A stretch of 22,391 nt of DNA from an uncultured Eubacterium sp. Lineage in GTDB: Bacteria; Bacillota; Clostridia; Lachnospirales; Lachnospiraceae. This document shows, in pieces, positions 7,559 to 15,890 of the stretch. The notes below the pieces were generated by a model that saw only the letters and a program-made list of their open reading frames with translations, was not told the DNA's origin and did not search any database. Position 1 is the first letter of the stretch; every line of letters begins with the position of its first letter. A program made the translations under genes and the position numbers. The stretch covers positions 1-22,391 of the forward strand of contig URKY01000040.1 of NCBI GenBank assembly GCA_900548465.1, given 5' to 3'.

Positions 7559-8683
7559 CTATATGTTTTCCGCTAATATATCTTTAAGAGCTTTCTGCCC
7601 TTTTTTTCTTGTTATTTCTAAAAGTCCAAGCTTCGTAAAATCAAGAACATTGCACTGTAGATAATCGTTTGAAATAAAAAAATTCATTTCACTTCTTAAT
7701 ATATCATAATCCTCTGTAAACTGCATATTAATAAAATCCACAATAATAGTTCCGGAAATGTTTCGGATTTGAAGTTGTCTTGCAATTTCTTTTGCAGCTT
7801 CAATATTTATTTTTAAAAAAGTTTTATTTCTGTTAGTGTGTAAATCGGCCTTTCCCGTGTTCACATCAATTACTGTCATAGCTTCAGTATGCTCAATAAT
7901 AATATAGGCGCCGGATTTCAGCCAGACATGCGTGGATAACGCTCTTTTTAAATGTTTGTCAAGTGAATATTTATTTGTTAAACTTATTTTGCTGTTATCG
8001 TTATAGATAATTGGAATGTTGTTTTTTAGATTATCAAAAACATTCCTGTTATCAGTTAAAACTTCTCCGTTGTATTTTTTTATAAATTCCCTGCACTCTT
8101 CCAGACATAATTCGTTAGTATAGATTGCTGATTTTGCTTTGAGATGAAGAAGTTTCTCCGAATATAACTTATATGTTTCTGCCAAAGCCTCCATATCCTT
8201 TGAAATTTCGTCGATTGTGGCAGATTTGGAGTTTGTTCTGATAATAAATCCGTATTCTTCAGTTAAATGGTGTTTTAACAGTTTTTTGTATTTTTCCCTA
8301 TTATCTGTATCCGTAATTTTTTTTGAAATACTTAACTGTGTATTTCCAACAGTTAAGACGCAATATTTACCTTTTATATTTATCTTCCATGTTAGAACAT
8401 AGTCTTTTGTTTTAATTTTGTCAGCCACAACCTGAACTAAGATTTTATCACCGGATTTAACTTTATAGGGGATTCCCTTTAAAGAAAGAAAGCCCTTTTT
8501 GTCGTTATCAAACTCAACGAAAGCTGCGTTTATATTTTTTACAATATCTTTTACATAGCCGCAGTATACGTTGCCAACTAATGATGATTTTTCCATATCA
8601 AGAATGCGAAACAGTTCATCGTTTTCAAAGCAAAATCCCATCAAATGTTCTTTTATGGTGGTAATTATTAATTTGTTATTCAA
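7559..8683 (-). CDS. Ribonuclease E/G family endoribonuclease, short form
   Basis: Endoribonuclease of the RNase E/G family, 374 residues from the chosen start. An S1-like RNA-binding segment spans about residues 30-115 and the RNase H-like catalytic region follows. The two metal-binding aspartates lie in AMTVIDVNTGKAD (about 273) and GTIIVDFINMQ (about 316), matching Asp303 and Asp346 of E. coli RNase E. The protein ends soon after LGLLEITRKKGQKALKD, so the zinc-link CPxCxG segment and any degradosome scaffold are missing. I prefer the TTG at 8683 because GGAGG (8689-8693) lies five bases upstream; an in-frame TTG at 8704 has no such site. The start overlaps the DUF2344 stop by eight bases, implying coupling. 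Confidence 0.9.
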   Translation of the reverse strand: MNNKLIITTIKEHLMGFCFENDELFRILDMEKSSLVGNVYCGYVKDIVKNINAAFVEFDNDKKGFLSLKGIPYKVKSGDKILVQVVADKIKTKDYVLTWKINIKGKYCVLTVGNTQLSISKKITDTDNREKYKKLLKHHLTEEYGFIIRTNSKSATIDEISKDMEALAETYKLYSEKLLHLKAKSAIYTNELCLEECREFIKKYNGEVLTDNRNVFDNLKNNIPIIYNDNSKISLTNKYSLDKHLKRALSTHVWLKSGAYIIIEHTEAMTVIDVNTGKADLHTNRNKTFLKINIEAAKEIARQLQIRNISGTIIVDFINMQFTEDYDILRSEMNFFISNDYLQCNVLDFTKLGLLEITRKKGQKALKDILAENI

Positions 8684-9347
8684 TGTTTCCTCCAATATCT
8701 TCAAGAGAAATTAAGGTGTCATTTTCAAGACAATACATGTCAAGACGCTCGTAAAGTATATATTCAGGAAGTGTTATGCCTGAATATAGTGATAAAGCCG
8801 AAAGTACAAGCTGTGGTTTCAAATTAGTGGCACTGCCCTGGGCGATTTTCATAAAAATCCCATTATGTTCCAAATAAATATCATGTATGAACGGTTTTAT
8901 ATCAACTTCTTTTTCGCTCTTTTTTGTCTTTTTAATAACATTAATCGTATCCTGTGAAATAAAGCTTTTAATCATATCCTCGTAAAATAAATCAGTATGG
9001 ACAAGATAATCTGCAGCGGCAATTATGGACATTGCATTCTTTGCATCATCAGGAAGAAGCTTATAACTTAAAACTTCCACTCCCGGAGCATTTGCCATAT
9101 TTATTCTTCTAATCATTTCTTCTGAAGACTCACTGCTGTTAACTTCAATGTCAAAGTATTCACCCTGACTTGTAACACCTACGCTTAAGGGTGATGCAAA
9201 GGACATTTTCTGGTGAGGTGAAAAGCCCTGGGAATAGGCAATGTCAACATTTGCCCTTCTCATGACTTTCTGGAAATATCTTACCATATCTAAGTGTCCT
9301 ACAAATTTTATAGGTCCCTGTTTGGAAAAACGTATTCTAATTTTCAA
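8676..9347 (-). CDS. DUF2344 / TIGR03936 family protein, partner of the adjacent radical SAM protein
   Basis: About 223 residues, beginning KIRIRFSKQGPIKFVGHLDMVRYFQKVMRRANVDIAYSQGFSPHQKM, the diagnostic start of the TIGR03936 (DUF2344) family, which is nearly always encoded next to or fused to TIGR03960 radical SAM proteins. The function is not established; involvement in RNA or ribosome modification is guessed from genome context. The start is almost certainly the TTG at 9347: GGAGGAGGT (9355-9363) sits seven bases upstream, and family members begin exactly at this MKIRI-like position. The upstream in-frame extension to 9380 lies within the preceding gene. It overlaps that gene by 11 bases and the RNase gene by eight. 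Confidence 0.92.
   Translation of the reverse strand: MKIRIRFSKQGPIKFVGHLDMVRYFQKVMRRANVDIAYSQGFSPHQKMSFASPLSVGVTSQGEYFDIEVNSSESSEEMIRRINMANAPGVEVLSYKLLPDDAKNAMSIIAAADYLVHTDLFYEDMIKSFISQDTINVIKKTKKSEKEVDIKPFIHDIYLEHNGIFMKIAQGSATNLKPQLVLSALSLYSGITLPEYILYERLDMYCLENDTLISLEDIGGNIE
8689..8693 (-). promoter_or_regulatory. Ribosome binding site fixing the TTG start of the RNase E/G gene
   Basis: Minus-strand GGAGG, five bases before TTG (8681-8683) and inside the last codons of the DUF2344 gene. It favours this start over the in-frame TTG at 8704. Confidence 0.75.
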
Positions 9348-11199
9348 AGCAGACACCTCCTCCAAAGCTTGCTGCACCACAACCTGAACACTTCATTCTA
9401 CAGTTAGGTGTGACAGTTTCATTAATGGCATTATGCCATTCTCTTAATAAAAAGTTTTTAGTTACCCCTGTATCAAGGAAATCCCAAGGGAATATTTCAT
9501 CTTCATCTCTGCTACGGGTAACATAGAAATCAACATCCGTATTTGTGGCTTCAATGGCTTCATCCCATAATTCTTTTTTATGAAACTCTGACCATGAGTC
9601 ATAAATACCGCCTCTTTCATAAACATACAACAGTAATTTTGACAGTCTTCTGTCTCCTCTGGCTAAAAGTCCCTCAAGAACACTTATATCTGATTCGTGC
9701 CAGTGATATTTAATACTCTTTCGGTTAAGAAGGCTTTTTAATTTATCATTTACCATATGGGCTTTATCAAGAAAATCCTTTGCAGAGCACATTGGTGCCC
9801 ACTGGAAAGGTGTAAATGGCTTTGGTACAAAAAAAGATGTACTTGCCGTAATCTGGCACTTACCATGTCTTTCCTCTTTTGGAACTGTTTCATAATAAAG
9901 CTCAGCTATTTTTTCGCACAAATCCATTATGCCGTTAACATCATCTTCAGTTTCCGTTGGTTGCCCCAGCATAAAGTATAACTTAACTTTATTCCAACCG
10001 CCGGTAAAGGCTTTTTTACAACCTGTTAAAATATCTTCCTCTGTTAATCCTTTATTAATTACATTTCTCATTCTCTGAGTTCCTGCCTCAGGAGCAAATG
10101 TTATGGAACTTTTTTTCACATCCTGAACTTTACTCATAACATCAAGTGAGAAAGAGTCAATTCTAAGGGATGGAAGGGATATGTTTATTTTCTTTTTCTT
10201 GCATTCTTCAATTAAAAAATCTATTAATTCCTTAAGGGAACTATAGTCACTTGTACTTAGGGAACTTAAGGAAATTTCATCATGTCCTGTGGATTCAAGC
10301 ATAGTAAGGGCAAGTTGTTTTAATGTTTCGATACTTTTTTCCCTTAACGGTTTATACACGGAACCTGCCTGACAGAATCTACATTCACGTATACAGCCAC
10401 GCTGGACTTCCAAAACACATCTGTCCTGTACTACTTTAGTATATGGAACTAAAGGCTTGTCCGGATAGCATACTTTATCAAAATCAAGGACAATTTCTTT
10501 TCTGACTTTTGCTTTGGCATTCGGACTTATTGGTTTCATTTCTTTTATTGTACCGTCTTCTTTATATGAAACTTCATAAAGAGATGGCACATACATTCCG
10601 GGAATTGTAGCTACCTTTTCCAAAAAATCTTTTCTGCTTCCGCCCTTTTCTTTATTTTCTTTATATAAATCGATAACATTATAAAACTGGGTTTCACCCT
10701 CACCAATATAAAAAAAATCAAAAAAATCAGCAATCGGTTCGGGATTGTAGGTGCATGGTCCACCACCCATAATTATTGGGTCATCTTCTGTTCTGTCCTT
10801 TGAAAGCAAAGGTATTCCACTTAAATCAAGAACCTGTAATATATTTGTATAACACATTTCATACTGCAGGGTTATTCCCAGAAAATCAAACTCTTTTACA
10901 GGACTCTGTGATTCAATGGCAAATAACGGAATATTTTCCTTTCTCATTATTTCGTCTAAATCAACCCATGGAGAATAGACACGTTCACAATAAATATCAT
11001 CACGTCTGTTTAATAAATCATATATAATCTGTATACCAAGATGTGACATACCAATGTCGTATACATCAGGGAAACACATTGCGAATCTCACATCAACGTC
11101 TGCCGGGTCTTTTACCACCATATTTATTTCATTTCCAATATATCTGGAAGGCTTTTCGATTTTCATTAATATTTCATCAGATAAAGCTAATTTTCTCAT
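9337..11199 (-). CDS. B12-binding-type radical SAM protein, TIGR03960 family
   Basis: A 620-residue radical SAM protein. The N-terminal ~180 residues form the B12-binding-like domain of the family (MCFPDVYDIGMSHLG; later IIMGGGPCTYNPEPIADFFDFFYIGEGE). The iron-sulphur cluster motif CIRECRFC has Cys at about 269, 273 and 276, followed by GSVYKPLREKS. The tail is Cys-rich (CRMKCSGCGAAS). The reaction is unknown; RNA or ribosomal modification is often suggested because the neighbours are RNase E/G, L21 and L27. I chose the ATG at 11199, with AAAGG eight bases upstream; the in-frame TTG six bases earlier sits directly against the ribosome binding site. It is the first gene of the long minus-strand unit and overlaps the next by 11 bases. 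Confidence 0.95.
   Translation of the reverse strand: MRKLALSDEILMKIEKPSRYIGNEINMVVKDPADVDVRFAMCFPDVYDIGMSHLGIQIIYDLLNRRDDIYCERVYSPWVDLDEIMRKENIPLFAIESQSPVKEFDFLGITLQYEMCYTNILQVLDLSGIPLLSKDRTEDDPIIMGGGPCTYNPEPIADFFDFFYIGEGETQFYNVIDLYKENKEKGGSRKDFLEKVATIPGMYVPSLYEVSYKEDGTIKEMKPISPNAKAKVRKEIVLDFDKVCYPDKPLVPYTKVVQDRCVLEVQRGCIRECRFCQAGSVYKPLREKSIETLKQLALTMLESTGHDEISLSSLSTSDYSSLKELIDFLIEECKKKKINISLPSLRIDSFSLDVMSKVQDVKKSSITFAPEAGTQRMRNVINKGLTEEDILTGCKKAFTGGWNKVKLYFMLGQPTETEDDVNGIMDLCEKIAELYYETVPKEERHGKCQITASTSFFVPKPFTPFQWAPMCSAKDFLDKAHMVNDKLKSLLNRKSIKYHWHESDISVLEGLLARGDRRLSKLLLYVYERGGIYDSWSEFHKKELWDEAIEATNTDVDFYVTRSRDEDEIFPWDFLDTGVTKNFLLREWHNAINETVTPNCRMKCSGCGAASFGGGVCFEN
9355..9363 (-). promoter_or_regulatory. 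Ribosome binding site fixing the TTG start of the DUF2344 gene
   Basis: Minus-strand GGAGGAGGT, seven bases before TTG (9345-9347), lying within the radical SAM coding sequence. This strong site compensates for the weak start codon and argues for coupled translation. Confidence 0.85.
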
Positions 11200-11237
11200 T
11201 GTCAATTCCTTTAAAATAGTTTTTTTACTACTATTAT

Positions 11238-11266
11238 GTTATACTATATCTGCGGTTTTTTTACAA
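11238..11266 (-). promoter_or_regulatory. Probable sigma-A promoter of the long minus-strand unit
   Basis: Minus-strand TTGTAA (11261-11266) and TATAAC (11238-11243) are 17 bases apart, about 40 bases upstream of the radical SAM ATG. It is the only good candidate in the ~105-base gap shared with the divergent PHP gene. No terminator-like hairpin is visible downstream of it until beyond position 1. Confidence 0.6.
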
Positions 11267-11291
11267 TAAACGCGTATAAATAAAATGATTT

Positions 11292-11299
11292 AAGGAAAG
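11292..11299 (+). promoter_or_regulatory. Ribosome binding site of the PHP gene
   Basis: AAGGAAAG lies five bases before the ATG at 11305. A TATAAA at 11275-11280 could be a -10 box, but I see no matching -35 box, so the promoter of this gene is uncertain. Confidence 0.6.
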
Positions 11300-11304
11300 T
11301 TATA

Positions 11305-11976
11305 ATGTACAGATACGAAACTCATCTTCACACAAGATATGGAAGCGCATGTGCTACTGCTACAGGCAGGGAACAGGCAATCAATTATAAGAAAGCAGGA
11401 TATACGGGAATTATGATTACAGATCATTTTTTCAGGGGAAATACATGTATATCCCACAGACTTCCATGGGAAGAAAGAATAGACATGTTCTGCCGAGGAT
11501 ATGAAGAGGCAAAAATGGTTGGAGATAAAATAGGACTTCAGGTGTTCTTTGGTTGGGAAGAAACATATGAGGGACAGGACTTTCTTGTGTATGGTTTAGA
11601 TAAAAAATGGCTTTTAAACCATCCTGAAGTTGAACATTGGACTATTAAAGAACAGTTTGAAACTGTTTCAGCACATGGTGGACTTGTAATTCATGCCCAT
11701 CCTTTTAGAGACAGACCATATATACCTAAAATCAGACTTTTTCCTAATTCAGTACATGGTGTGGAGATATACAATGCATGTAATTATTATATTGAAAATG
11801 AAAAAGCCTATATGTATGCAAAAAAATATAATCTGCCAATTACTGCCGGAGCTGACAGTCATCATCCTGACATTATTTGTTCAGGTATTGAAGTAAAGGA
11901 AAGGTTTAATTCGATAAATGATTATATTTCCCTTATAAAAGAAAATAAAGAAAAACGACTGATTTATGCAGATTAA
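11305..11976 (+). CDS. PHP-domain phosphoesterase
   Basis: A stand-alone PHP-domain protein of 223 residues, the only plus-strand gene. The metal ligands expected for a trinuclear PHP site are all visible: ETHLHT (His7, His9), ITDH (Asp40, His41), GWEE (Glu85), VIHAHP (His130, His132) and AGADSHH (Asp184, His186). PHP enzymes hydrolyse phosphate esters; relatives include histidinol phosphatase, nucleoside 3',5'-bisphosphate phosphatase and polymerase-linked exonucleases. The gene runs towards a histidine operon whose HisB has no phosphatase domain, so a histidinol-phosphate phosphatase role is conceivable, but the protein is shorter than typical HisK/HisJ and the assignment is only an inference. 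Its last codons form one arm of the shared terminator. Confidence 0.9.
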   Translation: MYRYETHLHTRYGSACATATGREQAINYKKAGYTGIMITDHFFRGNTCISHRLPWEERIDMFCRGYEEAKMVGDKIGLQVFFGWEETYEGQDFLVYGLDKKWLLNHPEVEHWTIKEQFETVSAHGGLVIHAHPFRDRPYIPKIRLFPNSVHGVEIYNACNYYIENEKAYMYAKKYNLPITAGADSHHPDIICSGIEVKERFNSINDYISLIKENKEKRLIYAD

Positions 11977-12016
11977 AATTCCTATTGGAAAAGTGATTGC
12001 AATATTAAATCAGTCG
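11956..12016. terminator. Bidirectional terminator between the PHP gene and hisIE
   Basis: A perfect 11-base inverted repeat, CGACTGATTTA (11956-11966) and TAAATCAGTCG (12006-12016), flanks a 39-base loop that can fold further (TGC/GCA and TTCC-TATT-GGAA). On the plus strand it is followed by C and six T (12018-12023). On the minus strand the T-rich run TTTTT-C-TTTATTTTC follows. It can therefore end both convergent transcripts. The left arm lies within the last codons of the PHP gene and the right arm starts nine bases past the hisIE stop. Confidence 0.8.
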
Positions 12017-12025
12017 CTTTTTTGT

Positions 12026-13258
12026 TTATCTTCTGGATAATTCTTTAGTAATTTCTTTCCATGTTACACCTTTTTCAGCCATTAATACCATTACGTGATA
12101 AAGGAAATCAGAGATTTCATATTTAACTTCCTGAGGATCAGGATTTTTTGCAGCAATAACAATTTCCGTTGCCTCTTCTCCTACTTTCTTTAATATCTTA
12201 TCAATGCCTTTGTCAAAAAGATAATTAGTGTAAGAACCTTCTTTTGGATTAGCTTTACGGTCTAGAATTACGTTAAACACATCTTCAAATACATTCATAG
12301 GATTTGTATTATCATATTCCTTTTTGATTAATTCATTGAAGAAACATGTATCAGCACCGGTGTGGCATGGAACACCAATCTGACGTACCTTGGCAAGCAT
12401 AGTATCCACATCACAATCCATGTATAACTCCTTAACATACTGATAATGTCCTGATGTCTCTCCCTTAATCCAGAGTTCATTTCTGCTACGGGAAAAATAT
12501 GTCATTTTTCCTGTTTTTACGGTGTTATTAAAAGCTTCTTCATTCATGTAGGCAAGCATTAAAACCTTATCTGTTTTGTAATCCTGAACAATAACAGGAA
12601 TCATATCATCTCTATTGGTTTTAAAATCAGCCCAATTCAGCCTGCTTTTAAAAGTATTAACATCTATTCCTTTGTCCTTTAATTCATGCTTATATGCCAT
12701 AAAATCAAAGTCTAAAGTAAATTTATCTGACACCACACCATACAGCCCTGCAATATTTTTTTCATCAAAAGAATCTGTATAAAGTAAAACAGGTGTATTT
12801 ATTTCAATATTAGTGTCTGATATAACAAGAGAAATAAGGTCTTCTATTTTCTTTACAAAATCTAAATCATTTTCGTTCTCCAAAAGAAATGCGATGTTGT
12901 CACTGCCAAATCTGTGTGAAGCTTCCTCTATTAGATCAAAATCATTGTTCTTCATTAAGAAAGTTTTTTTTGCCCCTGCATATATGTATTTTTTTACATC
13001 TTCAAGTCTTTTTACGTTTCCACCAACAATCATTGGAATGTCCACAGCATCAGCAATATTTATTATGGCTGAAACATTTGCTTCATGCTCACTGTCTGTT
13101 GATGATAAATCAAATATAAGAATCTCGTCAGCACCTTCATTGTCATAATCTAATGCAGAGTCTACCGGATTACCTTCTCCAATGATTTCCTTCGTAGACT
13201 TATCTACAACCTTTCCATTGTATAAGTATATTACGGGAAGTATGTTAAATTTTTCCAT
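12026..13258 (-). CDS. hisIE: HisIE (phosphoribosyl-AMP cyclohydrolase / phosphoribosyl-ATP pyrophosphatase) with a degenerate HisF-like N-terminal domain
   Basis: A 410-residue protein in three parts. Residues ~207-310 are HisI, which opens the adenine ring of phosphoribosyl-AMP: DCDVDTML (281-288) and CHTGADTCFF (298-307) hold the metal-binding Asp and Cys residues. Residues ~322-410 are HisE, which removes pyrophosphate from phosphoribosyl-ATP: GEEATE (360-365) and EISD (381-384). Ordinary bifunctional HisIE is about 200 residues. The extra N-terminal ~205 residues resemble HisF/HisA barrels (EGADEILIFDLSST, PMIVGGNVKRLEDVKKYIYAGAKK, YKHELKDKGIDV). The expected catalytic Asp in the CLDVKDG position is replaced (VIYLYNG), and the middle of the barrel is shortened. 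It is probably non-catalytic. The start overlaps the hisB stop by one base; last gene of the his operon. Confidence 0.95.
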   Translation of the reverse strand: MEKFNILPVIYLYNGKVVDKSTKEIIGEGNPVDSALDYDNEGADEILIFDLSSTDSEHEANVSAIINIADAVDIPMIVGGNVKRLEDVKKYIYAGAKKTFLMKNNDFDLIEEASHRFGSDNIAFLLENENDLDFVKKIEDLISLVISDTNIEINTPVLLYTDSFDEKNIAGLYGVVSDKFTLDFDFMAYKHELKDKGIDVNTFKSRLNWADFKTNRDDMIPVIVQDYKTDKVLMLAYMNEEAFNNTVKTGKMTYFSRSRNELWIKGETSGHYQYVKELYMDCDVDTMLAKVRQIGVPCHTGADTCFFNELIKKEYDNTNPMNVFEDVFNVILDRKANPKEGSYTNYLFDKGIDKILKKVGEEATEIVIAAKNPDPQEVKYEISDFLYHVMVLMAEKGVTWKEITKELSRR

Positions 13259-13845
13259 TATAAAGTTCCTTTCGTTGATAAAACATCAGTTATTCTTTCG
13301 TCTGTCATTGTAGCCTGATCAAGGGCTTTTGAGAAAGCTTTGAATATGCCTTCAATCATGTGGTGATTATTACCACTTTCAAGCATTTTGATGTGAAGGT
13401 TCATACCAACTGAATAAGTTACGGCATGGAAAAATTCCTTTACCATTTCAGTGTCAAAATATCCTACACGATCAGTTGTAAACTCTGCATTAAATACAAG
13501 GTATGGTCTTCCTGATAAATCAAGGGCACATAGCACAAGGGATTCATCCATTGGAAGTATTACGTTTCCATATCTTCTGATTGATTTCTTATCCCCTAAG
13601 GCCTTTCTTATGGCAATACCAATGGCAATTCCGGTATCTTCAATTGAGTGATGACAATCAACATATAAATCTCCTGTAACTTTTACAACGAGATCAAATA
13701 ATCCGTGTCTTGCAAAATTTGTAAGCATATGGTCAAAAAAACCTATACCTGTGTTGATTTCAGATTTTCCACTGCCGTCTAAATTAATTGAAACTTCAAT
13801 CTGTGTTTCTTTTGTATTGCGGATACATTCTCCTGTTCTACTCAT
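13258..13845 (-). CDS. hisB: Imidazoleglycerol-phosphate dehydratase
   Basis: A monofunctional 195-residue HisB, which dehydrates imidazole-glycerol phosphate to imidazole-acetol phosphate. Metal-binding His-rich motifs are present: FFDHMLTNFARHG, DCHHSIEDTGI (residues ~64-74) and GNNHHMIEGIFKAF. There is no histidinol-phosphatase domain, unlike the enterobacterial fusion, so that step needs a separate enzyme. The start is 26 bases after hisD, and its stop overlaps the hisIE start as TAATG, indicating translational coupling. Confidence 0.97.
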   Translation of the reverse strand: MSRTGECIRNTKETQIEVSINLDGSGKSEINTGIGFFDHMLTNFARHGLFDLVVKVTGDLYVDCHHSIEDTGIAIGIAIRKALGDKKSIRRYGNVILPMDESLVLCALDLSGRPYLVFNAEFTTDRVGYFDTEMVKEFFHAVTYSVGMNLHIKMLESGNNHHMIEGIFKAFSKALDQATMTDERITDVLSTKGTL

Positions 13846-13871
13846 AAAACTTCCTCCTAATTTATGAAAAA

Positions 13872-15185
13872 TTAATTAACATTTTCGTCATCATCTTCAA
13901 ATCTGACTCTTATTGAGTTGGCATGGGCTGTTAATCCTTCAGCCTTTGCAAATTTTCTTATATCGTCGCTTAAAGGTGCTAAAGCTTCCCTTGAGTATGA
14001 GATAATACTTGATTTCTTTATAAAGTCATCTACACTAAGTGGCGAAAAGAATTTTGCCGTTCCGTTTGTAGGTAAAACGTGGTTTGGTCCTGCAAAATAA
14101 TCACCTAAAGGTTCAGAACTGTATTCTCCAAGGAAAATTGCTCCGGCGTTTTTGATTCTTGTCATGGTGTCGAATGGATTTGAAGTTAATATTTCCAAGT
14201 GTTCTGAAGCAATTTCATTTGCCACATCAATAACATCCTCCATAGTATCGGCAACAAGAATATAGCCATAATTTTCAAGAGATTTCTTAATAATGTCTTT
14301 TCTATTTAATTTATTTGCAAAAATATCTACCCATTCAGACACTTTATCTGCCAATTCTTTGCTTGTAGTAACTAAAATTGCTGATGCAAGTTCATCATGT
14401 TCAGCCTGAGAAAGTAAATCAGCAGCAATATATCTTGGATTTGCACTTTCATCTGCAATAACCATTATTTCACTTGGTCCGGCAACGGAGTCTATACTTA
14501 CAAAACCAAATACGGCCTTCTTTGCCAAAGCAACATAAATATTTCCCGGTCCCACGATTTTATCAACCTTTTTAATTGTGTCAGTTCCGTATGCCAGTGC
14601 TGCAATCGCCTGAGCACCGCCAACCTTGTAAATAACATCAACGCCGGCTTCATTTGCTGCAACTAAAGTGTTTGGATTAACTTTGCCGTCTTTTCCCGGT
14701 GGTGTAACCATAACAATCTGTTCTACTCCCGCCACCTTTGCAGGAATTACATTCATTAAAACAGATGATGGATATGCTGCCTTTCCACCCGGCACATATA
14801 CACCTACTCTTGACAATGGTGTCACTTTCTGACCGAGAATTGAACCGTCTGTTTTTGAATCAAACCAGCTGTATTGTTTCTGCTTTTCGTGATATTCTTT
14901 GATGTTTTTTAAGGATCTTCTTATAACTTCAACTAATTCAGGATTTTCCAATGATTCATATGCCTCCTGAATTTCTTCCTTTGTCACCATAATATTTGAC
15001 GGATTTATGTCTGCACCGTCGAACTTTTTTGTGTATTCAAACAGGGCTTTATCGCCGTTATTTCTTACGTTGTTTAAAATTTCATTAACACTTCCTGCAA
15101 ATTCATCGTAATTATTAGGACTTCTCTTTAACAAATCATTTAAAATATTTTTCTTTGAATTCTCATCTAAACTTACAATTCTCAT
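13872..15185 (-). CDS. hisD: Histidinol dehydrogenase
   Basis: A 437-residue, full-length HisD, which carries out the last two steps of histidine synthesis, oxidising histidinol to histidine with NAD+ and Zn2+. Diagnostic segments are RVGVYVPGGKAAYPSSVLMNVIPAKVAGV, the NAD-binding region KVGGAQAIAALAYGT, KIVGPGN, the zinc/catalytic SQAEHDE, GPNHVLPT with its catalytic His, and the C-terminal LTAHANSIRVR holding another zinc ligand. The stretch is free of frameshifts. It starts 28 bases after hisG. Confidence 0.98.
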   Translation of the reverse strand: MRIVSLDENSKKNILNDLLKRSPNNYDEFAGSVNEILNNVRNNGDKALFEYTKKFDGADINPSNIMVTKEEIQEAYESLENPELVEVIRRSLKNIKEYHEKQKQYSWFDSKTDGSILGQKVTPLSRVGVYVPGGKAAYPSSVLMNVIPAKVAGVEQIVMVTPPGKDGKVNPNTLVAANEAGVDVIYKVGGAQAIAALAYGTDTIKKVDKIVGPGNIYVALAKKAVFGFVSIDSVAGPSEIMVIADESANPRYIAADLLSQAEHDELASAILVTTSKELADKVSEWVDIFANKLNRKDIIKKSLENYGYILVADTMEDVIDVANEIASEHLEILTSNPFDTMTRIKNAGAIFLGEYSSEPLGDYFAGPNHVLPTNGTAKFFSPLSVDDFIKKSSIISYSREALAPLSDDIRKFAKAEGLTAHANSIRVRFEDDDENVN

Positions 15186-15213
15186 TGACCTTCTCCTTAC
15201 ATGACTATATCTT

Positions 15214-15855
15214 TTAAGAAATGACTTTATCTTTTAAATCATTTATAATTTTACGAATTCTTTCATCTTCCATTTTCATACTTACCTGATTAACTACCAT
15301 TCTTGCTGACAATGGACATACTTCTTCAAGAACTCCAAGACCGTTTTCTTTCAGTGTTGTTCCTGTTTCAACAATATCAACAATTACATCTGACAAACCA
15401 ACAATAGGTGCTAATTCCACAGAACCGTTTAATTTGATTATTTCTACAGTCTGATGCTTTTTATTGTAGAAATAATCCTTGGCGATTTTGGGATATTTTG
15501 AAGCAACTCTGATCATGCTGTGATTTTTTAAGAGTTCTTTTGCAGATTCAGGTCCACATACACACATTGTACATTTTCCAAATCCTAAATCAAGAACTTC
15601 ATATAATTTTCTTTCTTCTTCAAGAATTGTATCCTTTCCCACAATTCCAATATCAGCAGCTCCATATTCCACATATGTTGGAACATCGCTGGCTTTTGCT
15701 AAAAAGAATTTTAGTTTTAATTCTTCATTTACAAAAATAAGTTTTCTTGTTTTTTCATCTTTCATTTCCTCACATTCAATGCCAATCTGTTCAAACATCT
15801 TCATGGCTGTTTTTGCCAGACGACCTTTTGCAAGGGCAAATGTCAAATACCTCAT
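15214..15855 (-). CDS. hisG: ATP phosphoribosyltransferase, short form
   Basis: A 213-residue short-form HisG, the first committed enzyme of the pathway, which joins ATP and PRPP. It has the two-domain catalytic core ([25 protein letters not shown]; the PRPP loop in [18 protein letters not shown]) and lacks the ~80-residue C-terminal regulatory domain of the long form. Short forms work as hetero-octamers with HisZ, encoded directly upstream (gap 35 bases), which supplies the histidine-feedback site. That division of labour is family knowledge; the length and neighbour are seen here. Confidence 0.97.
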   Translation of the reverse strand: MRYLTFALAKGRLAKTAMKMFEQIGIECEEMKDEKTRKLIFVNEELKLKFFLAKASDVPTYVEYGAADIGIVGKDTILEEERKLYEVLDLGFGKCTMCVCGPESAKELLKNHSMIRVASKYPKIAKDYFYNKKHQTVEIIKLNGSVELAPIVGLSDVIVDIVETGTTLKENGLGVLEEVCPLSARMVVNQVSMKMEDERIRKIINDLKDKVIS

Positions 15856-15890
15856 ATTAACTCCAATCTATAAGTAAATAACTTTTATAT

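Noticed and set aside
9340..9380. Longer start (9380) for the DUF2344 protein
   Set aside because: The extra 11 residues come from within the upstream gene, have no ribosome binding site and precede the conserved family start.
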